Below, piece by piece: positions 27,618 to 36,314 of a stretch of DNA of 64,000 bases. The position numbers were made by a program, and so were the translations under genes. The stretch is from Asanoa iriomotensis (GTDB taxonomy: Bacteria; Actinomycetota; Actinomycetes; Mycobacteriales; Micromonosporaceae): contig NZ_BONC01000045.1 in NCBI RefSeq assembly GCF_016862515.1, forward strand, positions 1 through 64,000, read 5' to 3'. A model generated the notes under the pieces. It made no database searches. It was not told the origin of the DNA and saw only the letters and a program-made list of their open reading frames with translations. How positions within the stretch are numbered: the first letter of the stretch is position 1; the number at the start of each line of letters is the position of its first letter.

Positions 27618-29215
27618 GGCGTGGCGAGGACCCGCTGGTGGATCGCCGTGACGGCGGAGCGGGCGGAGACGAACGCGCCGTGCTGCCAGGCGACCTCGTG
27701 GCTCAGCCAGTCGCCGGCGAAGTAGACCCGCCCGGACGGCTGGAGCAGCAGTTGGTAGCCCGCCGACGTGTAGCGGGGTGACGTCCAGGCGCCCTCCAGA
27801 TACTTCGTCCGGTCCCACGCCTGCGACCACGACGAGAGCAACTCGGAGCGGTACTTCTCGCCGTGGATCTTCACGCCCTGCGCCAGCGCCCGCGCCTCGC
27901 GCTCCGCGTGCGGCAGCGCGCTGTAGGTGCGCGCGGAGGCGCCCGTGTTGTAGTAGCCGACCACCAGGCCGCGCCGCCCGTGGAAGCCGTACGACGGGTA
28001 CCAGATGTGCTGCAGGTCCAGGTCGGTCTCCGTGATGCCGCCGTAGATCCGGTCGTCCTCCTCCCACCAGCGGCGCTTGTACTCCAGCCCGATCTTCCCG
28101 GCGGCCGTCACGCCGAACTCGGCCAGCGCGGCGGTCACCGCGGTGCCCAGGTTGTGCGGGACGCGGGCCATCAGGTGCGGCGGCAGCGTGGCGACGCAGA
28201 AGTCGGCGCGCAGCACCCGGGTCGCCTTGCCCTGCCGGTAGGTCACCGCCACCTGCGACCCGCTGTCGGTCACGTCGGTCACCTCGGCGCCGGTCTTGAT
28301 CCGGTGGTGGCCGACGGCCTTGGCGAGCGCCTTCGGGATCTGGTCCATCCCGCCGACCGGCTGGAACATCAGCATCGCCTGGTCGTAGCCGAGCTCGAAG
28401 GAGAAGTACCGGCCGACGTTGCTGGCGAACACGTCGGACAGCGCCGCCGGGCCGGCCAGCGGCGTGCCCTCGTCGTTGCCGGCACCCGGGTAGCTGGCGA
28501 AACCGCGCCGGCTGCCACCGGTGTAGGCCAGCGTCGAGCCGAGGGAGCCGTACGACCGCAGGAACGTGATCAGCCGTTCCTTGTCGGCCGTGGTGAGCGC
28601 CGCGTCCAGCGCGCCCTGGTTGGTCGCCTTGGCCAGCAGTTCCGAGACGTAGCCGAAGACGTCGGCCTTCGCGGTGCGGAAGCGGACCGGCGCGGTCATC
28701 CCGGCCGCCTCGTTGTAGATCAGCGCGTCGGCGTTGGCGTTGGTGAACACCTCGATCGGCACGCCCAATTCGCGGCAGTAGTCGAGGGTGACCATCCACT
28801 GGGCGAGCCGGCCCGGTCCGGCGTTGAGGTAGACGCCCTCGCCGAACCGCGCCCGCTGGGTGCGCCCGTCGAGGTCGGTCTCGGTGGTGCCGCCACGCAC
28901 AGTGAAGTTGCGGCCGCCGACGATGTCCCGGGCCTCCAGGACGGTGCAGTCGTAGCCCGCCTTGCCCAGCTCGTACGCGGTGGCCAGGCCGGCGACGCCG
29001 CCACCGAGGACCACCACGCTCGCCCGGCCGCGCCCGGTGAGGTGGAAGTCGCCCGGGCTGGGCGCCCGGTACGCGGGTGCCGCGGCGGCCGCGGTCGGTG
29101 CGAGGCCCAGGGCGCCCATGGTCGCGAACATCGCGCCGGCACCCCCGGACAGGCCCACGGCTCGAAGAAATCCACGACGGCTGACCGCGGGCGGGATGGC
29201 TTGCTGCTGCGTCAC
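27614..29215 (-). CDS. Tat-exported flavin monoamine oxidase / L-amino-acid oxidase
   Basis: Secreted FAD-dependent amine oxidase, 533 aa. A twin-arginine signal SRRGFLRAVGLSG at residues 12-24 is followed by a hydrophobic stretch and an AAAA cleavage region (about 46). FAD-binding GxGxxG-like motif VVVLGGGVAGLATAYELGKAG with ARDIVGGRN, and the C-terminal FAD segment GRVYFAGDWLSHEVAWQHGAFVSA. It resembles L-amino-acid oxidases that release ammonia and hydrogen peroxide. Start is GTG with AAGGGGG upstream. No linked operon partners. Confidence 0.9.
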   Translation of the reverse strand: MTQQQAIPPAVSRRGFLRAVGLSGGAGAMFATMGALGLAPTAAAAAPAYRAPSPGDFHLTGRGRASVVVLGGGVAGLATAYELGKAGYDCTVLEARDIVGGRNFTVRGGTTETDLDGRTQRARFGEGVYLNAGPGRLAQWMVTLDYCRELGVPIEVFTNANADALIYNEAAGMTAPVRFRTAKADVFGYVSELLAKATNQGALDAALTTADKERLITFLRSYGSLGSTLAYTGGSRRGFASYPGAGNDEGTPLAGPAALSDVFASNVGRYFSFELGYDQAMLMFQPVGGMDQIPKALAKAVGHHRIKTGAEVTDVTDSGSQVAVTYRQGKATRVLRADFCVATLPPHLMARVPHNLGTAVTAALAEFGVTAAGKIGLEYKRRWWEEDDRIYGGITETDLDLQHIWYPSYGFHGRRGLVVGYYNTGASARTYSALPHAEREARALAQGVKIHGEKYRSELLSSWSQAWDRTKYLEGAWTSPRYTSAGYQLLLQPSGRVYFAGDWLSHEVAWQHGAFVSARSAVTAIHQRVLATP

Positions 29216-29314
29216 GCGTCCCCCTTCGGGAAGATCGACATGACGCGCAGTCTGTAAGGATCAGATTTCCGGTTGGGCCTTGCGGGGTTACTGACGTATT
29301 TCCATGCGTCAGCG

Positions 29315-29878
29315 TCAGACCGAGCCGGCGCAGCCCGTGGGCGGGGTGGGCATCTTCGGGACCGTTTCGATGATCGGCTTGGAGAATACGACCGTCCACT
29401 GGGCCGGCGCCTCGTACGCCTTCGGGACCGTGACCTGGATCGGCACCTCGCGGTCGACCGTGGTCAGGACGGTCGCCTCCGGGGTCTCCGACGCGTGCCA
29501 GCAGACCCGGTTGAAGAGGCTCACCAGGTCGGTCGGCGGGAAGGTCGGCGCCGGGATGCCGCAGGCCAGCGTGATCGCCGGGTCACCGTACGCGGCGTTC
29601 TGCTCCGTGCCCTCGGTCACCGGCCGCTGTTGCCGGTCGCGCACCGCCGTCGGCAACTGTGAGAGCAGCGCGCGGCACAGCGTCTCGGCGCGCGGCGACA
29701 GCTTGGCCGCCGGCATGGTCACCGGGGTAGTCGCCTGCGGGCCGGGGGTCGGGCTCGCCGGCGCCGCCGTGGGCTCGCCGGGCGAGAATCGCCAGAAGGA
29801 CAGCAGCGCCACGACGAGGGCCAGCGGAAGGGCCACCGCGGTCGCGATGATCGCGGCCTGGCGGGTCGAACGGTCCAC
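29315..29878 (-). CDS. DUF3515 membrane-anchored protein
   Basis: A 187-residue protein with one N-terminal membrane helix (about residues 8-30), a Pro/Thr-rich spacer and an extracytoplasmic domain with three cysteines (LCRALLSQLP, LACGIP, VCWHASE) plus a terminal GCAG. It matches the actinobacterial DUF3515 family, located next to ddl/thiL in mycobacteria (Rv2980). Function unknown. Start GTG follows the preceding stop directly (TGA-GTG), so it is translationally coupled to the AsnC-type gene. Confidence 0.85.
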   Translation of the reverse strand: MDRSTRQAAIIATAVALPLALVVALLSFWRFSPGEPTAAPASPTPGPQATTPVTMPAAKLSPRAETLCRALLSQLPTAVRDRQQRPVTEGTEQNAAYGDPAITLACGIPAPTFPPTDLVSLFNRVCWHASETPEATVLTTVDREVPIQVTVPKAYEAPAQWTVVFSKPIIETVPKMPTPPTGCAGSV

Positions 29879-30112
29879 TCAGAGATGCACCACCGAACAG
29901 GTGATCGTGCGGGTGATTCCGGGTACGAGCTGGACACGGGAAACGATCATTTTCCCGAGCTCGTCGAGGGTGTGCGCCTCGGTCAGGGCGATCACCTCGT
30001 ATGGTCCGGTGACGGCGTCGACCCGGACGACGCCCGGAATATCCGAGATTGACGCGGCCACGTCACGCGCCTTTCCGACCTCGGTCTGGATGAGGATGTA
30101 CGCCTGGACCAC
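29879..30112 (-). CDS. Lrp/AsnC ligand-binding (RAM) domain protein
   Basis: A stand-alone 77-residue RAM domain without the usual helix-turn-helix: VVQAYILIQTEVGKARDVA, IPGVVRVDAVTGPYEVIAL, LGKMIVSRVQLVPGITRT. Such single-domain Lrp proteins bind amino acids and may modulate full-length Lrp regulators. Start GTG 30112. Divergent from thiL, with 79 bases between. Confidence 0.88.
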   Translation of the reverse strand: MVQAYILIQTEVGKARDVAASISDIPGVVRVDAVTGPYEVIALTEAHTLDELGKMIVSRVQLVPGITRTITCSVVHL

Positions 30113-30191
30113 GACCCATCTCCAATCGCCGCCACGTGCACGAGAAGTGAAACTACCGCAACGGAGCAGGTACCGACCCCGGAGGTTACTG

Positions 30192-31130
30192 GTGAGTGTG
30201 GCCCGCACGGGCGAGTTCGGGCTGATCGCCCGGGTGACCGCCCGGCTCCAGCCCGGCCCCGGCACGCTGCTGGGCCCTGGTGACGACGCCGCGATCGTCG
30301 CCGCGCCCGACAGCCGCGTCGTGGCGTCGACCGACGCACTGGTCGAAGGACGCCATTTCCGCCGGGACTGGGCCAGCGGCGTCGAGATCGGGCGCCGGGC
30401 GGCGGCGGCCAACCTGGCCGACATCGCCGCGATGGGTGCCACCCCGACGGCGTTGCTGGTGGCCCTCTGCGCGCCGCCCGGGCTGGACGTCCGCTGGGCC
30501 GAGGACCTCGCCGACGGCCTGGCCGCCGAGGCCGCCACGGTCGGCGCGGCGGTGGTCGGCGGCGACATGGCCGGCAGCCCGACGCTGACGATCGCGGTGA
30601 CCGCGCTGGGCGACCTAGGCGGCCGGAACCCGGTGACCCGCGGCGGTGCCCGGGCGGGCGACGTGGTCGCGCTCTGCGGCCGGGTGGGCTACGCGGCGGC
30701 GGGCTACACGGTGCTGAGCCGCGGCTTCCGCACGCCGGTGCTGCTGGTCGACGCGTACCGGCGGCCCCGGGTGCCCTACGCGGCCGGGCCGGCGGCGGCC
30801 CGGGCCGGTGCCACCGCGATGCTCGACGTCTCCGACGGGCTGCTGCAGGACCTCGGGCACATCGCCAGGGCGAGCAAGGTGGCGATCGACATCGACCGGG
30901 GGGCGTTCGAGGTGCCGCCGCAGATGCGTGACGCGGCGCAGGCGCTCGGTGTCGACCCGTACCACTGGGTGCTCGGCGGCGGTGACGACCACGCCCTGGC
31001 GGCGACGTTCCCGCCGGACCGCACGCTCCCGGAGGGCTGGCGCGAAATCGGCAGGGTCGGCGAGGGTACGGGTGTGACGGTCAACGGCCGGCCGCCGAAG
31101 GGCCCGACGGGCTGGGACCACTTCGCCTGA
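30192..31130 (+). CDS. thiL: Thiamine-monophosphate kinase
   Basis: ATP-dependent enzyme making thiamine diphosphate, 312 aa. PurM-like fold with GEFGLIARVTARL at the start, metal site LGPGDDAAIV, ASTDALVEGRHFRRDW, VVGGDMAGSP, LDVSDGLLQDLGHIA and VLGGGDDHALAATF. Start GTG 30192 chosen because GGAGG lies six bases upstream. Synteny with Rv2977c supports it. Confidence 0.95.
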   Translation: MSVARTGEFGLIARVTARLQPGPGTLLGPGDDAAIVAAPDSRVVASTDALVEGRHFRRDWASGVEIGRRAAAANLADIAAMGATPTALLVALCAPPGLDVRWAEDLADGLAAEAATVGAAVVGGDMAGSPTLTIAVTALGDLGGRNPVTRGGARAGDVVALCGRVGYAAAGYTVLSRGFRTPVLLVDAYRRPRVPYAAGPAAARAGATAMLDVSDGLLQDLGHIARASKVAIDIDRGAFEVPPQMRDAAQALGVDPYHWVLGGGDDHALAATFPPDRTLPEGWREIGRVGEGTGVTVNGRPPKGPTGWDHFA

Positions 31131-31153
31131 GCGGGGAACCCACAGGGGGCGTC

Positions 31154-31693
31154 GTGGCAAGAAGGGGTATGACCACGACGACCACCGATGCAGTGGCCGA
31201 TCCGGCGGATCTCGCCGGGATGTTCAGCGCCTATGGGCGGGAGCTGCTGCGCTATTGCACCCGCCGGGTGGGTGAGCAGGTCGCCGAGGACGTGGTGGCC
31301 GAGACCTTCCTCGTCGCGTACGAGCAGCGGTTCCGCTACGACCCGGGCCGGGGCGGCGTGCTGCCGTGGCTCTACGGCATCGCCACCAACCTGCTCCGCC
31401 GCCACCGGCGCACGGAGGTGCGCGCGCTGCGGGCTCTGGCCGACCCGGCCACCGGGCCGGACGCGGCGGACGAGCGGGTCGACGCGCAGCGCACCGTCCG
31501 CCGGCTCGCCGGCGTGCTGGCGGCGCTCCCCCGCCGCCAGCGCGACGTGCTGCTGCTCTTCGCGGTCGCGGAACTCGACTACGCCGAGATCGCCGCGGCG
31601 CTCGACATTCCCGTGGGGACGGTCCGGTCAGCCCTGCACCGGGCGCGCGCCAAGGTCCGCGCCGCCCTCGCCCCCGAAGGAGAGACCCCGTGA
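31154..31693 (+). CDS. ECF-family RNA polymerase sigma factor
   Basis: Sigma-70 family regulator of 179 aa with region 2 (FSAYGRELLRYCTRRVGEQVAEDVVAETFL and YDPGRGGVLPWLYGIATNLLRRHRR) and region 4 (LPRRQRDVLLLFAVAELDYAEIAAALDIPVGTVRSALHRARAKVR). The start may be GTG 31154 or ATG 31169. Its stop overlaps the start of the next gene (GTGA), a membrane protein that probably belongs to the same regulatory unit. The promoters it controls are unknown. Confidence 0.92.
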   Translation: MARRGMTTTTTDAVADPADLAGMFSAYGRELLRYCTRRVGEQVAEDVVAETFLVAYEQRFRYDPGRGGVLPWLYGIATNLLRRHRRTEVRALRALADPATGPDAADERVDAQRTVRRLAGVLAALPRRQRDVLLLFAVAELDYAEIAAALDIPVGTVRSALHRARAKVRAALAPEGETP

Positions 31694-32721
31694 GCGACCC
31701 CGACATCGTCGCCGTGCGCGACCTGCCGCCCGGCACGACCGAACCGACGGACGAGTCGGTCTCCCGCACCTGGCACGCCCTGACCCGCCGGCAGGCCGTC
31801 GCGCCCGGCCGCCGCAGGCCGCGCCGCTGGGTGCCGGCCGCCGCGGCGCTGCTGGTGGCGGGCGTCGCCGCCGGCGGCGTGCTGCTGTTGCCCGAGCGGG
31901 GCACCGGCCCGGCCGTCGAGGTCGGTGGCGCGCCGAGCGCCACACCGAGCGGCAAGGCCGCTGAGCCGTCGGCGGGCGGACCCTCGGCCGGCGGCGCACT
32001 GGCGCCGTCCGCGGGCGAGCCGGTCCGGCTGGGGCCGAGCGAGTCCATCGACGCCGCCACGTCGATCGACCGGCTGATCGCGGCCGCCGCCGGCTCGCCG
32101 ACGCTGACGCTGACGCCGGGCCAGCTCGTCTACAGCCGGTCGTACGGTGTGACCTCCTTCGACAACGTCGGCAACCCGGAGCCAGGCCGGATGATGCGGG
32201 ACGAGTCCGAGATCTGGTATGCCCCGGAGGGCATGGTCGCGCAGGCGATCAAGCAGAACGGTGTCGACCGGGCGACCGACGGGACCCCGGTCACCCGGGT
32301 CGACAAGCCGTCGATCTGGCAGCCGACGCCGGCGTGGCTGGCCGGTCTGCCGACCGAACCGGCCGCCCTGCGGACCGAACTGCTGGCCGGCATCGGCGCC
32401 AACGCCAAGTGGAGCGGCGACCACCTGCTCGCGAAGGAGCTCGGTGAGCTGCTTGTCTCCTCCGAACCACTGCTGACCGCCGACGTCCGGGTGGCGATGC
32501 TGAAAGTGATCAAGGACTTCAAGGGCTTGTCCGCCCGCGAGACCGTCTTCGACGGCAAGCGGGTCTGGGCCATCCGCCAGACCGAGCAGGGCCGGTTCGA
32601 CGAGCTGCTGTTCGACCCGGCCACGGGGCGGGCCGTCGGGCGCGCGTCGGGCGACGGCGACACCGTCGGCTATCAGGTCCTCTGGACCCACAAGCTGGTC
32701 GCCAAGGCGGGCCAGCGCTGA
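31690..32721 (+). CDS. CU044_5270-family membrane protein, sigma-factor partner
   Basis: A 343-residue protein with a cytoplasmic N-terminus of about 45 residues, one membrane helix (AAAALLVAGVAAGGVLLL) and a long extracytoplasmic domain after a Gly/Pro/Ala linker. The domain matches the actinobacterial CU044_5270 family, which is regularly encoded right after an ECF sigma gene. It could anchor or sense for the sigma factor, but no zinc-anti-sigma HxxxCxxC motif is present. Function is inferred only from the coupled start. Confidence 0.75.
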   Translation: MSDPDIVAVRDLPPGTTEPTDESVSRTWHALTRRQAVAPGRRRPRRWVPAAAALLVAGVAAGGVLLLPERGTGPAVEVGGAPSATPSGKAAEPSAGGPSAGGALAPSAGEPVRLGPSESIDAATSIDRLIAAAAGSPTLTLTPGQLVYSRSYGVTSFDNVGNPEPGRMMRDESEIWYAPEGMVAQAIKQNGVDRATDGTPVTRVDKPSIWQPTPAWLAGLPTEPAALRTELLAGIGANAKWSGDHLLAKELGELLVSSEPLLTADVRVAMLKVIKDFKGLSARETVFDGKRVWAIRQTEQGRFDELLFDPATGRAVGRASGDGDTVGYQVLWTHKLVAKAGQR

Positions 32722-32787
32722 CTGAGTGATCGTCACGACAGCGGCGGCAACCGGTTACCCACCGGTTGCCGCCGTACCGTCGTGTCC

Positions 32788-33255
32788 GTGGAGCATCTGG
32801 AGATCCGGCAGTTGCCGTTCGCCGCGCCCGAGTCGGTCGCCATGGTCGCCGACCTGCTGGCCGACCTCGGCGCCCGCTACAACAGCTCGGGTGACGAGAC
32901 CCCGGTCGACGCGACCGAGTTCGACCCGCCCGACGGCGCGTTCCTGGTCGCCTTCCTGGACGGCGAGCCGGTCGGCTGCGCGGGCTGGCGCAGCCACGGC
33001 ACCGACGGCGAGACGGCCGAGCTCAAGCGGATGTGGACGGCGCCCGCCGGCCGGCGCAAGGGCGTGGCGCGGGCCGTGCTGCGGGCGATCGAGGACTCGG
33101 CGCGGGACGCGGGCCGCAAGCGGGTGATCCTGGAGACCGGCGACAAGCAGCCCGAGGCGATCGCGTTCTATCTCGCCAACGGCTACGAGCGGATCCCGGA
33201 CTTCGGCTACTACAGGAACGAGCCGGGGGTGCGGTCGTACGGCCGTACGCTGTGA
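32788..33255 (+). CDS. GNAT-family N-acetyltransferase
   Basis: Acetyl-CoA-dependent transferase of 155 aa. The acetyl-CoA loop is RKGVARAVLRAIEDSARDAG after the beta-strand AELKRMWTAP, and the terminal motif is AIAFYLANGYERIPDFGYY. I favour GTG 32788 because TACCGT lies seven bases upstream with no Shine-Dalgarno, as at other leaderless starts here; GTG 32782 is in frame too. Substrate unknown. Confidence 0.85.
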   Translation: MEHLEIRQLPFAAPESVAMVADLLADLGARYNSSGDETPVDATEFDPPDGAFLVAFLDGEPVGCAGWRSHGTDGETAELKRMWTAPAGRRKGVARAVLRAIEDSARDAGRKRVILETGDKQPEAIAFYLANGYERIPDFGYYRNEPGVRSYGRTL

Positions 33256-33262
33256 ACACGAT

Positions 33263-33295
33263 CAGCCGCCGGGCCCTGCGGGGACCCGGCGGCTG
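33263..33295. terminator. Bidirectional hairpin terminator between GNAT gene and rpmB
   Basis: Perfect 11-bp inverted repeat (33263-33273 with 33285-33295) around an 11-base loop that can itself pair further. It lies between two convergent genes and so can stop both transcripts. There is no T-run, as usual for GC-rich Actinobacteria. Confidence 0.75.
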
Positions 33296-33318
33296 GACGA
33301 ACTCGTGTCGGTCGCGCC

Positions 33319-33510
33319 TCAGGCGCGCGTGACCTTGCCCGCCTTGATGCACGAGGTGCAGACCTGCATCTTGTGGGTGTTGCCACCACCGGCCGGGGTG
33401 CGCACCGTCTGGATGTTGGGGTTCCAGCGGCGGTTGGTCCGCCGGTGCGAGTGGGACACGTTGTGGCCGAAGCCCGGCCCCTTGCCACAGACGTCGCACA
33501 CGCTAGCCAC
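33319..33510 (-). CDS. rpmB: 50S ribosomal protein L28
   Basis: A 63-residue ribosomal protein: [34 protein letters not shown] (residues 1-34) and [12 protein letters not shown]. Two CxxC pairs (C5, C8, C51, C54) form a zinc site, the C+ form that is replaced by a Zn-free paralogue under zinc limitation in Actinobacteria. Start is GTG with GGAG about nine bases upstream. Its left neighbour in synteny, the FakA-like gene, is here separated by an epimerase gene. Confidence 0.95.
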   Translation of the reverse strand: MASVCDVCGKGPGFGHNVSHSHRRTNRRWNPNIQTVRTPAGGGNTHKMQVCTSCIKAGKVTRA

Positions 33511-33673
33511 GGGATACTCCTGGGATTGGTTGCTTTGGGGGTTGCCGGAGGGACGACGCCGACCACGCAACCTGTCGAGAATACCCGACGGCCGAGCCAG
33601 CCGCCGAATCACCTCCCGGCACAGCCGCCGGCACGGTTCACTGTAGGTGCGGGCGACAGGCGAGGAGGCGTAC

Positions 33674-34603
33674 ATGAGGGTACTGCTGGCCGGCGCCACG
33701 GGCGCCATCGGGACTCCGCTGATCCAGCGGCTGGTCGCCTACCGCCACGAGGTCATCGGCATCACCCGGTTGCTGGCCAACGCCCGGCGGCTCGAGGCCT
33801 TCGGCGCGAAGTACCTGGTCGCGGACGTCCTGGACCGCGAGGGCCTGCTGCGGGCGGTGTCCGGGATCCGGGCCGACGCGGTGATCCACGAGTGCACGTC
33901 GCTGACCCGGCCGCCGCTGCGCTACCAGGACCTGGACAAGACCAACGCCCTGCGCACCACGGGCACCGCCAACCTCGTCGAGGCGGCCCGCGCCGTCGGC
34001 GCGAAGCGGTTCCTGAGCCAGTCGATCGTGTACGGGTACGGCTACGGCGACCACGGCGCGAAGGAGTTGACCGAGGCGGACCCGTTCGGCGTGCCGGCCG
34101 ACGGTCCGCTCGGCCCGATCATGGACGCCTTCCACGAGGCGGAGGCACAGGCCACCAACAGCGACGGGCTGGAAGGCGTGTCCCTGCGGTACGGACTGTT
34201 CTATGGCTCCGATCCGGGGACAAAACGGATGATCCACGCAGTGAGCAAGCGCCGGCTGCCCGTGATCAGGGGTGGCGGCGGCGAGCAGAACATGATCCAC
34301 CTCGACGACGCGGCCTCCGCCACGGTGGCGGCGCTGGAGAAGGGCAAGCCGGGCAATGCGTACAACGTCGTCGACGGTGTGCCGGTGACCTGGGGTGACC
34401 TGCTCGACGAGATGGCCGGCCTGGTCGACGCCAAGCCGCCGGTGCGGGTTCCGTCGCCGGTGCTGAAGCTGGCGGCACCATACGGCTACACGGCGATGAC
34501 CACGTCGATGCGGGTGTCCAACGAGAAGGCCCGCACCGAGCTCGACTGGACGCCGGCGGTGGTCGACTACAAGCAGGGCCTGCGGATGATCGCCACGGAG
34601 TGA
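33674..34603 (+). CDS. NAD(P)-dependent epimerase/dehydratase (extended SDR)
   Basis: A 309-residue Rossmann protein. Nucleotide motif [17 protein letters not shown] at residues 3-20, [10 protein letters not shown], active-site [14 protein letters not shown] (Tyr present; usual SxnYxxxK lacks a clear Lys), [13 protein letters not shown], and the C-terminal [17 protein letters not shown] 33674 has GAGGAGG upstream. Substrate unknown. The degraded YxxxK suggests an atypical SDR, possibly an NAD-binding reductase rather than a true epimerase. Confidence 0.82.
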   Translation: MRVLLAGATGAIGTPLIQRLVAYRHEVIGITRLLANARRLEAFGAKYLVADVLDREGLLRAVSGIRADAVIHECTSLTRPPLRYQDLDKTNALRTTGTANLVEAARAVGAKRFLSQSIVYGYGYGDHGAKELTEADPFGVPADGPLGPIMDAFHEAEAQATNSDGLEGVSLRYGLFYGSDPGTKRMIHAVSKRRLPVIRGGGGEQNMIHLDDAASATVAALEKGKPGNAYNVVDGVPVTWGDLLDEMAGLVDAKPPVRVPSPVLKLAAPYGYTAMTTSMRVSNEKARTELDWTPAVVDYKQGLRMIATE

Positions 34604-34643
34604 CGCACCTGATCCTGTCAGAGTCACCCGATAGGCTCTGTGC

Positions 34644-36314
34644 GTGTTGGAGAGCCTCGACGCCACGGCGCTGCGCCGTTGGTGCGCGGGTGCGTTGGCG
34701 GGGCTGCGCCGCCACCAGAGCGAGATCGACGAGCTCAACGTCTACCCCGTGCCCGACGGCGACACCGGCACCAACCTCGTGCTCACGCTGACCTCCGCCA
34801 ACGAGGCGCTGGTCTTCGACGCGGTCGCCGACAACGAGCCCACCCCGCACGGCCAGGTGCTGCGCCTGATGGCCCGCGGCGCGCTGCTCGGCGCCCGCGG
34901 CAACTCCGGTGTGATCATCTCGCAGGTGCTGCGCGGGCTGGCCGACGCCACCTCGACGTCGCCCGCGATCGACGGCCGGGTGCTCGCCCGCGGCCTGCGC
35001 GCCGGCGCTGACGCCGCCTACGGCGCGGTCGCCGACCCGGTCGAGGGCACCGTCCTCTCCGTCGCCGCCGCGGCGGCCAGCGCCGCCGAGCAGACCGCCG
35101 GGGCCAGCGCAGCCGAGCAGAACGCCGCGGCCGGCGCCGCCGAGCAGACCGCCGCGGCCGGGGCCGCCGAGCAGGCCGCCGGCGGCACGCTGGCCGAGGT
35201 CGTCCGGGCGGCCGCCACGGCCGGTGCCGAGGCGCTCGCCCGCACGCCCGAGCAGCTGCCCGCCCTGGCCCGCGCCGGCGTGGTCGATGCCGGCGGGCGC
35301 GGCCTGTGCGTCCTGCTCGACAGCCTGGTCGAGGTGGTGACCGGCGAGCTGCCGGCCGAGCCCCGGCTGGTGGCGGCCCCGCGCACCAGGCGGCCGCTGG
35401 TCGCCGCCCGCGAGACGGGTTCGACGGAGTTCGACTATGAGGTGCAGTTCCTGCTCGACGCCCCCGAGCCGGCGGTCGAGAAGCTGCGTGCCCGGCTCGC
35501 CGAGCTGGGCGACTCACTGGTCGTCGTCGGCACCGGCGAGGGTGACGACTCCACCTGGAACGTGCACGTCCACGTCAACGACGTCGGCGCCGCGATCGAG
35601 GCCGGTGTCGAGGCCGGCCGGCCGCACCGGATCGCGGTGACCCGGTTCGCCGACCAGATGGCCGCCGGCGGTCCCGACCGGGCCGTGATCGTGGTGGCCG
35701 CGGGCAGCGGCATCGCCGCGGTCTTCGAGGCCGAGGGCGCCGCCGTGGTCGCCGCCAACCCGTCCACCGGCGAGCTGCTGGCCGCGATCACCGCCACCGG
35801 CGCCGCGCACGTGGTGGTGCTGCCCAACGACCCCAACACGCAACCGGTGGCCGCCGCCGCGGCCCGCGAGGCGACGGCCGCGGTCCGGGTGGTGCCGACC
35901 CGCTCCCCCGTCCAGGCCCTGGCGGCGCTCGCCGTGCGCGACCCCGGCCGCGCGTTCGACGACGAGGTCATCGCGATGGCCGAGGCGGCCGGCGCCTGCC
36001 GCTACGCCGAGGTCTGCTACGCCAGCCGCGACGCGCTCACCATGGCCGGCCCGTGCCGGCGCGGCGACGTGCTCGCCCTGGTGGAGGGCGAGGTGCACCT
36101 GGTCGGCACCGACCTCGCCGACACCTGCCGCGAGCTGCTCGACCGGCTGCTCGGCGGCGGCGGCGAGCTGGTCACGCTGGTCACCGGCGCCGACGCGCCG
36201 CCGGGCCTGGCCGCGGCGCTGACCGCGCACGCGGCCGCCCACTGGCCGTTCGTCGAGGTGCACGCCTATCCCGGCGGCCACCCGCACTACCCACTCCTGG
36301 TCGGTGTCGAATGA
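34644..36314 (+). CDS. DhaL/DAK-domain protein, FakA/YloV-like
   Basis: A 556-residue homologue of fatty-acid kinase FakA (Rv2974c family). The N-terminal DhaL domain binds Mg-ADP via NVYPVPDGDTGTNLVLTL and RGNSGVIISQVLRGL; the central and C-terminal FakA domains follow (EFDYEVQFLLDA, HVHVNDVGAAIEAG, VVLPNDPNTQPVAAAAA). Start GTG with TAGGCT six bases upstream and no Shine-Dalgarno. In Firmicutes FakA phosphorylates fatty acids held by FakB; whether this one does is unknown. Residues 147-182 carry an unusual Ala/Glu/Gln tandem repeat. Translationally coupled to recG. Confidence 0.85.
   Translation: MLESLDATALRRWCAGALAGLRRHQSEIDELNVYPVPDGDTGTNLVLTLTSANEALVFDAVADNEPTPHGQVLRLMARGALLGARGNSGVIISQVLRGLADATSTSPAIDGRVLARGLRAGADAAYGAVADPVEGTVLSVAAAAASAAEQTAGASAAEQNAAAGAAEQTAAAGAAEQAAGGTLAEVVRAAATAGAEALARTPEQLPALARAGVVDAGGRGLCVLLDSLVEVVTGELPAEPRLVAAPRTRRPLVAARETGSTEFDYEVQFLLDAPEPAVEKLRARLAELGDSLVVVGTGEGDDSTWNVHVHVNDVGAAIEAGVEAGRPHRIAVTRFADQMAAGGPDRAVIVVAAGSGIAAVFEAEGAAVVAANPSTGELLAAITATGAAHVVVLPNDPNTQPVAAAAAREATAAVRVVPTRSPVQALAALAVRDPGRAFDDEVIAMAEAAGACRYAEVCYASRDALTMAGPCRRGDVLALVEGEVHLVGTDLADTCRELLDRLLGGGGELVTLVTGADAPPGLAAALTAHAAAHWPFVEVHAYPGGHPHYPLLVGVE
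35082..35189 (+). repeat. 27-nt in-frame tandem repeat inside the FakA-like gene
   Basis: Four consecutive 27-base units (35082, 35109, 35136, 35163) encode AAEQTAGAS, AAEQNAAAG, AAEQTAAAG and AAEQAAGGT. Units two and three are almost identical at DNA level. The array lies in a linker between the DhaL helices and the conserved VVRAAATAGAEALART helix, so copy-number change would not shift the frame. Confidence 0.85.

Noticed and set aside
35082-35189. CRISPR-like regular repeat
   Set aside because: Units are contiguous without spacers and encode a periodic peptide in the frame of a conserved gene.
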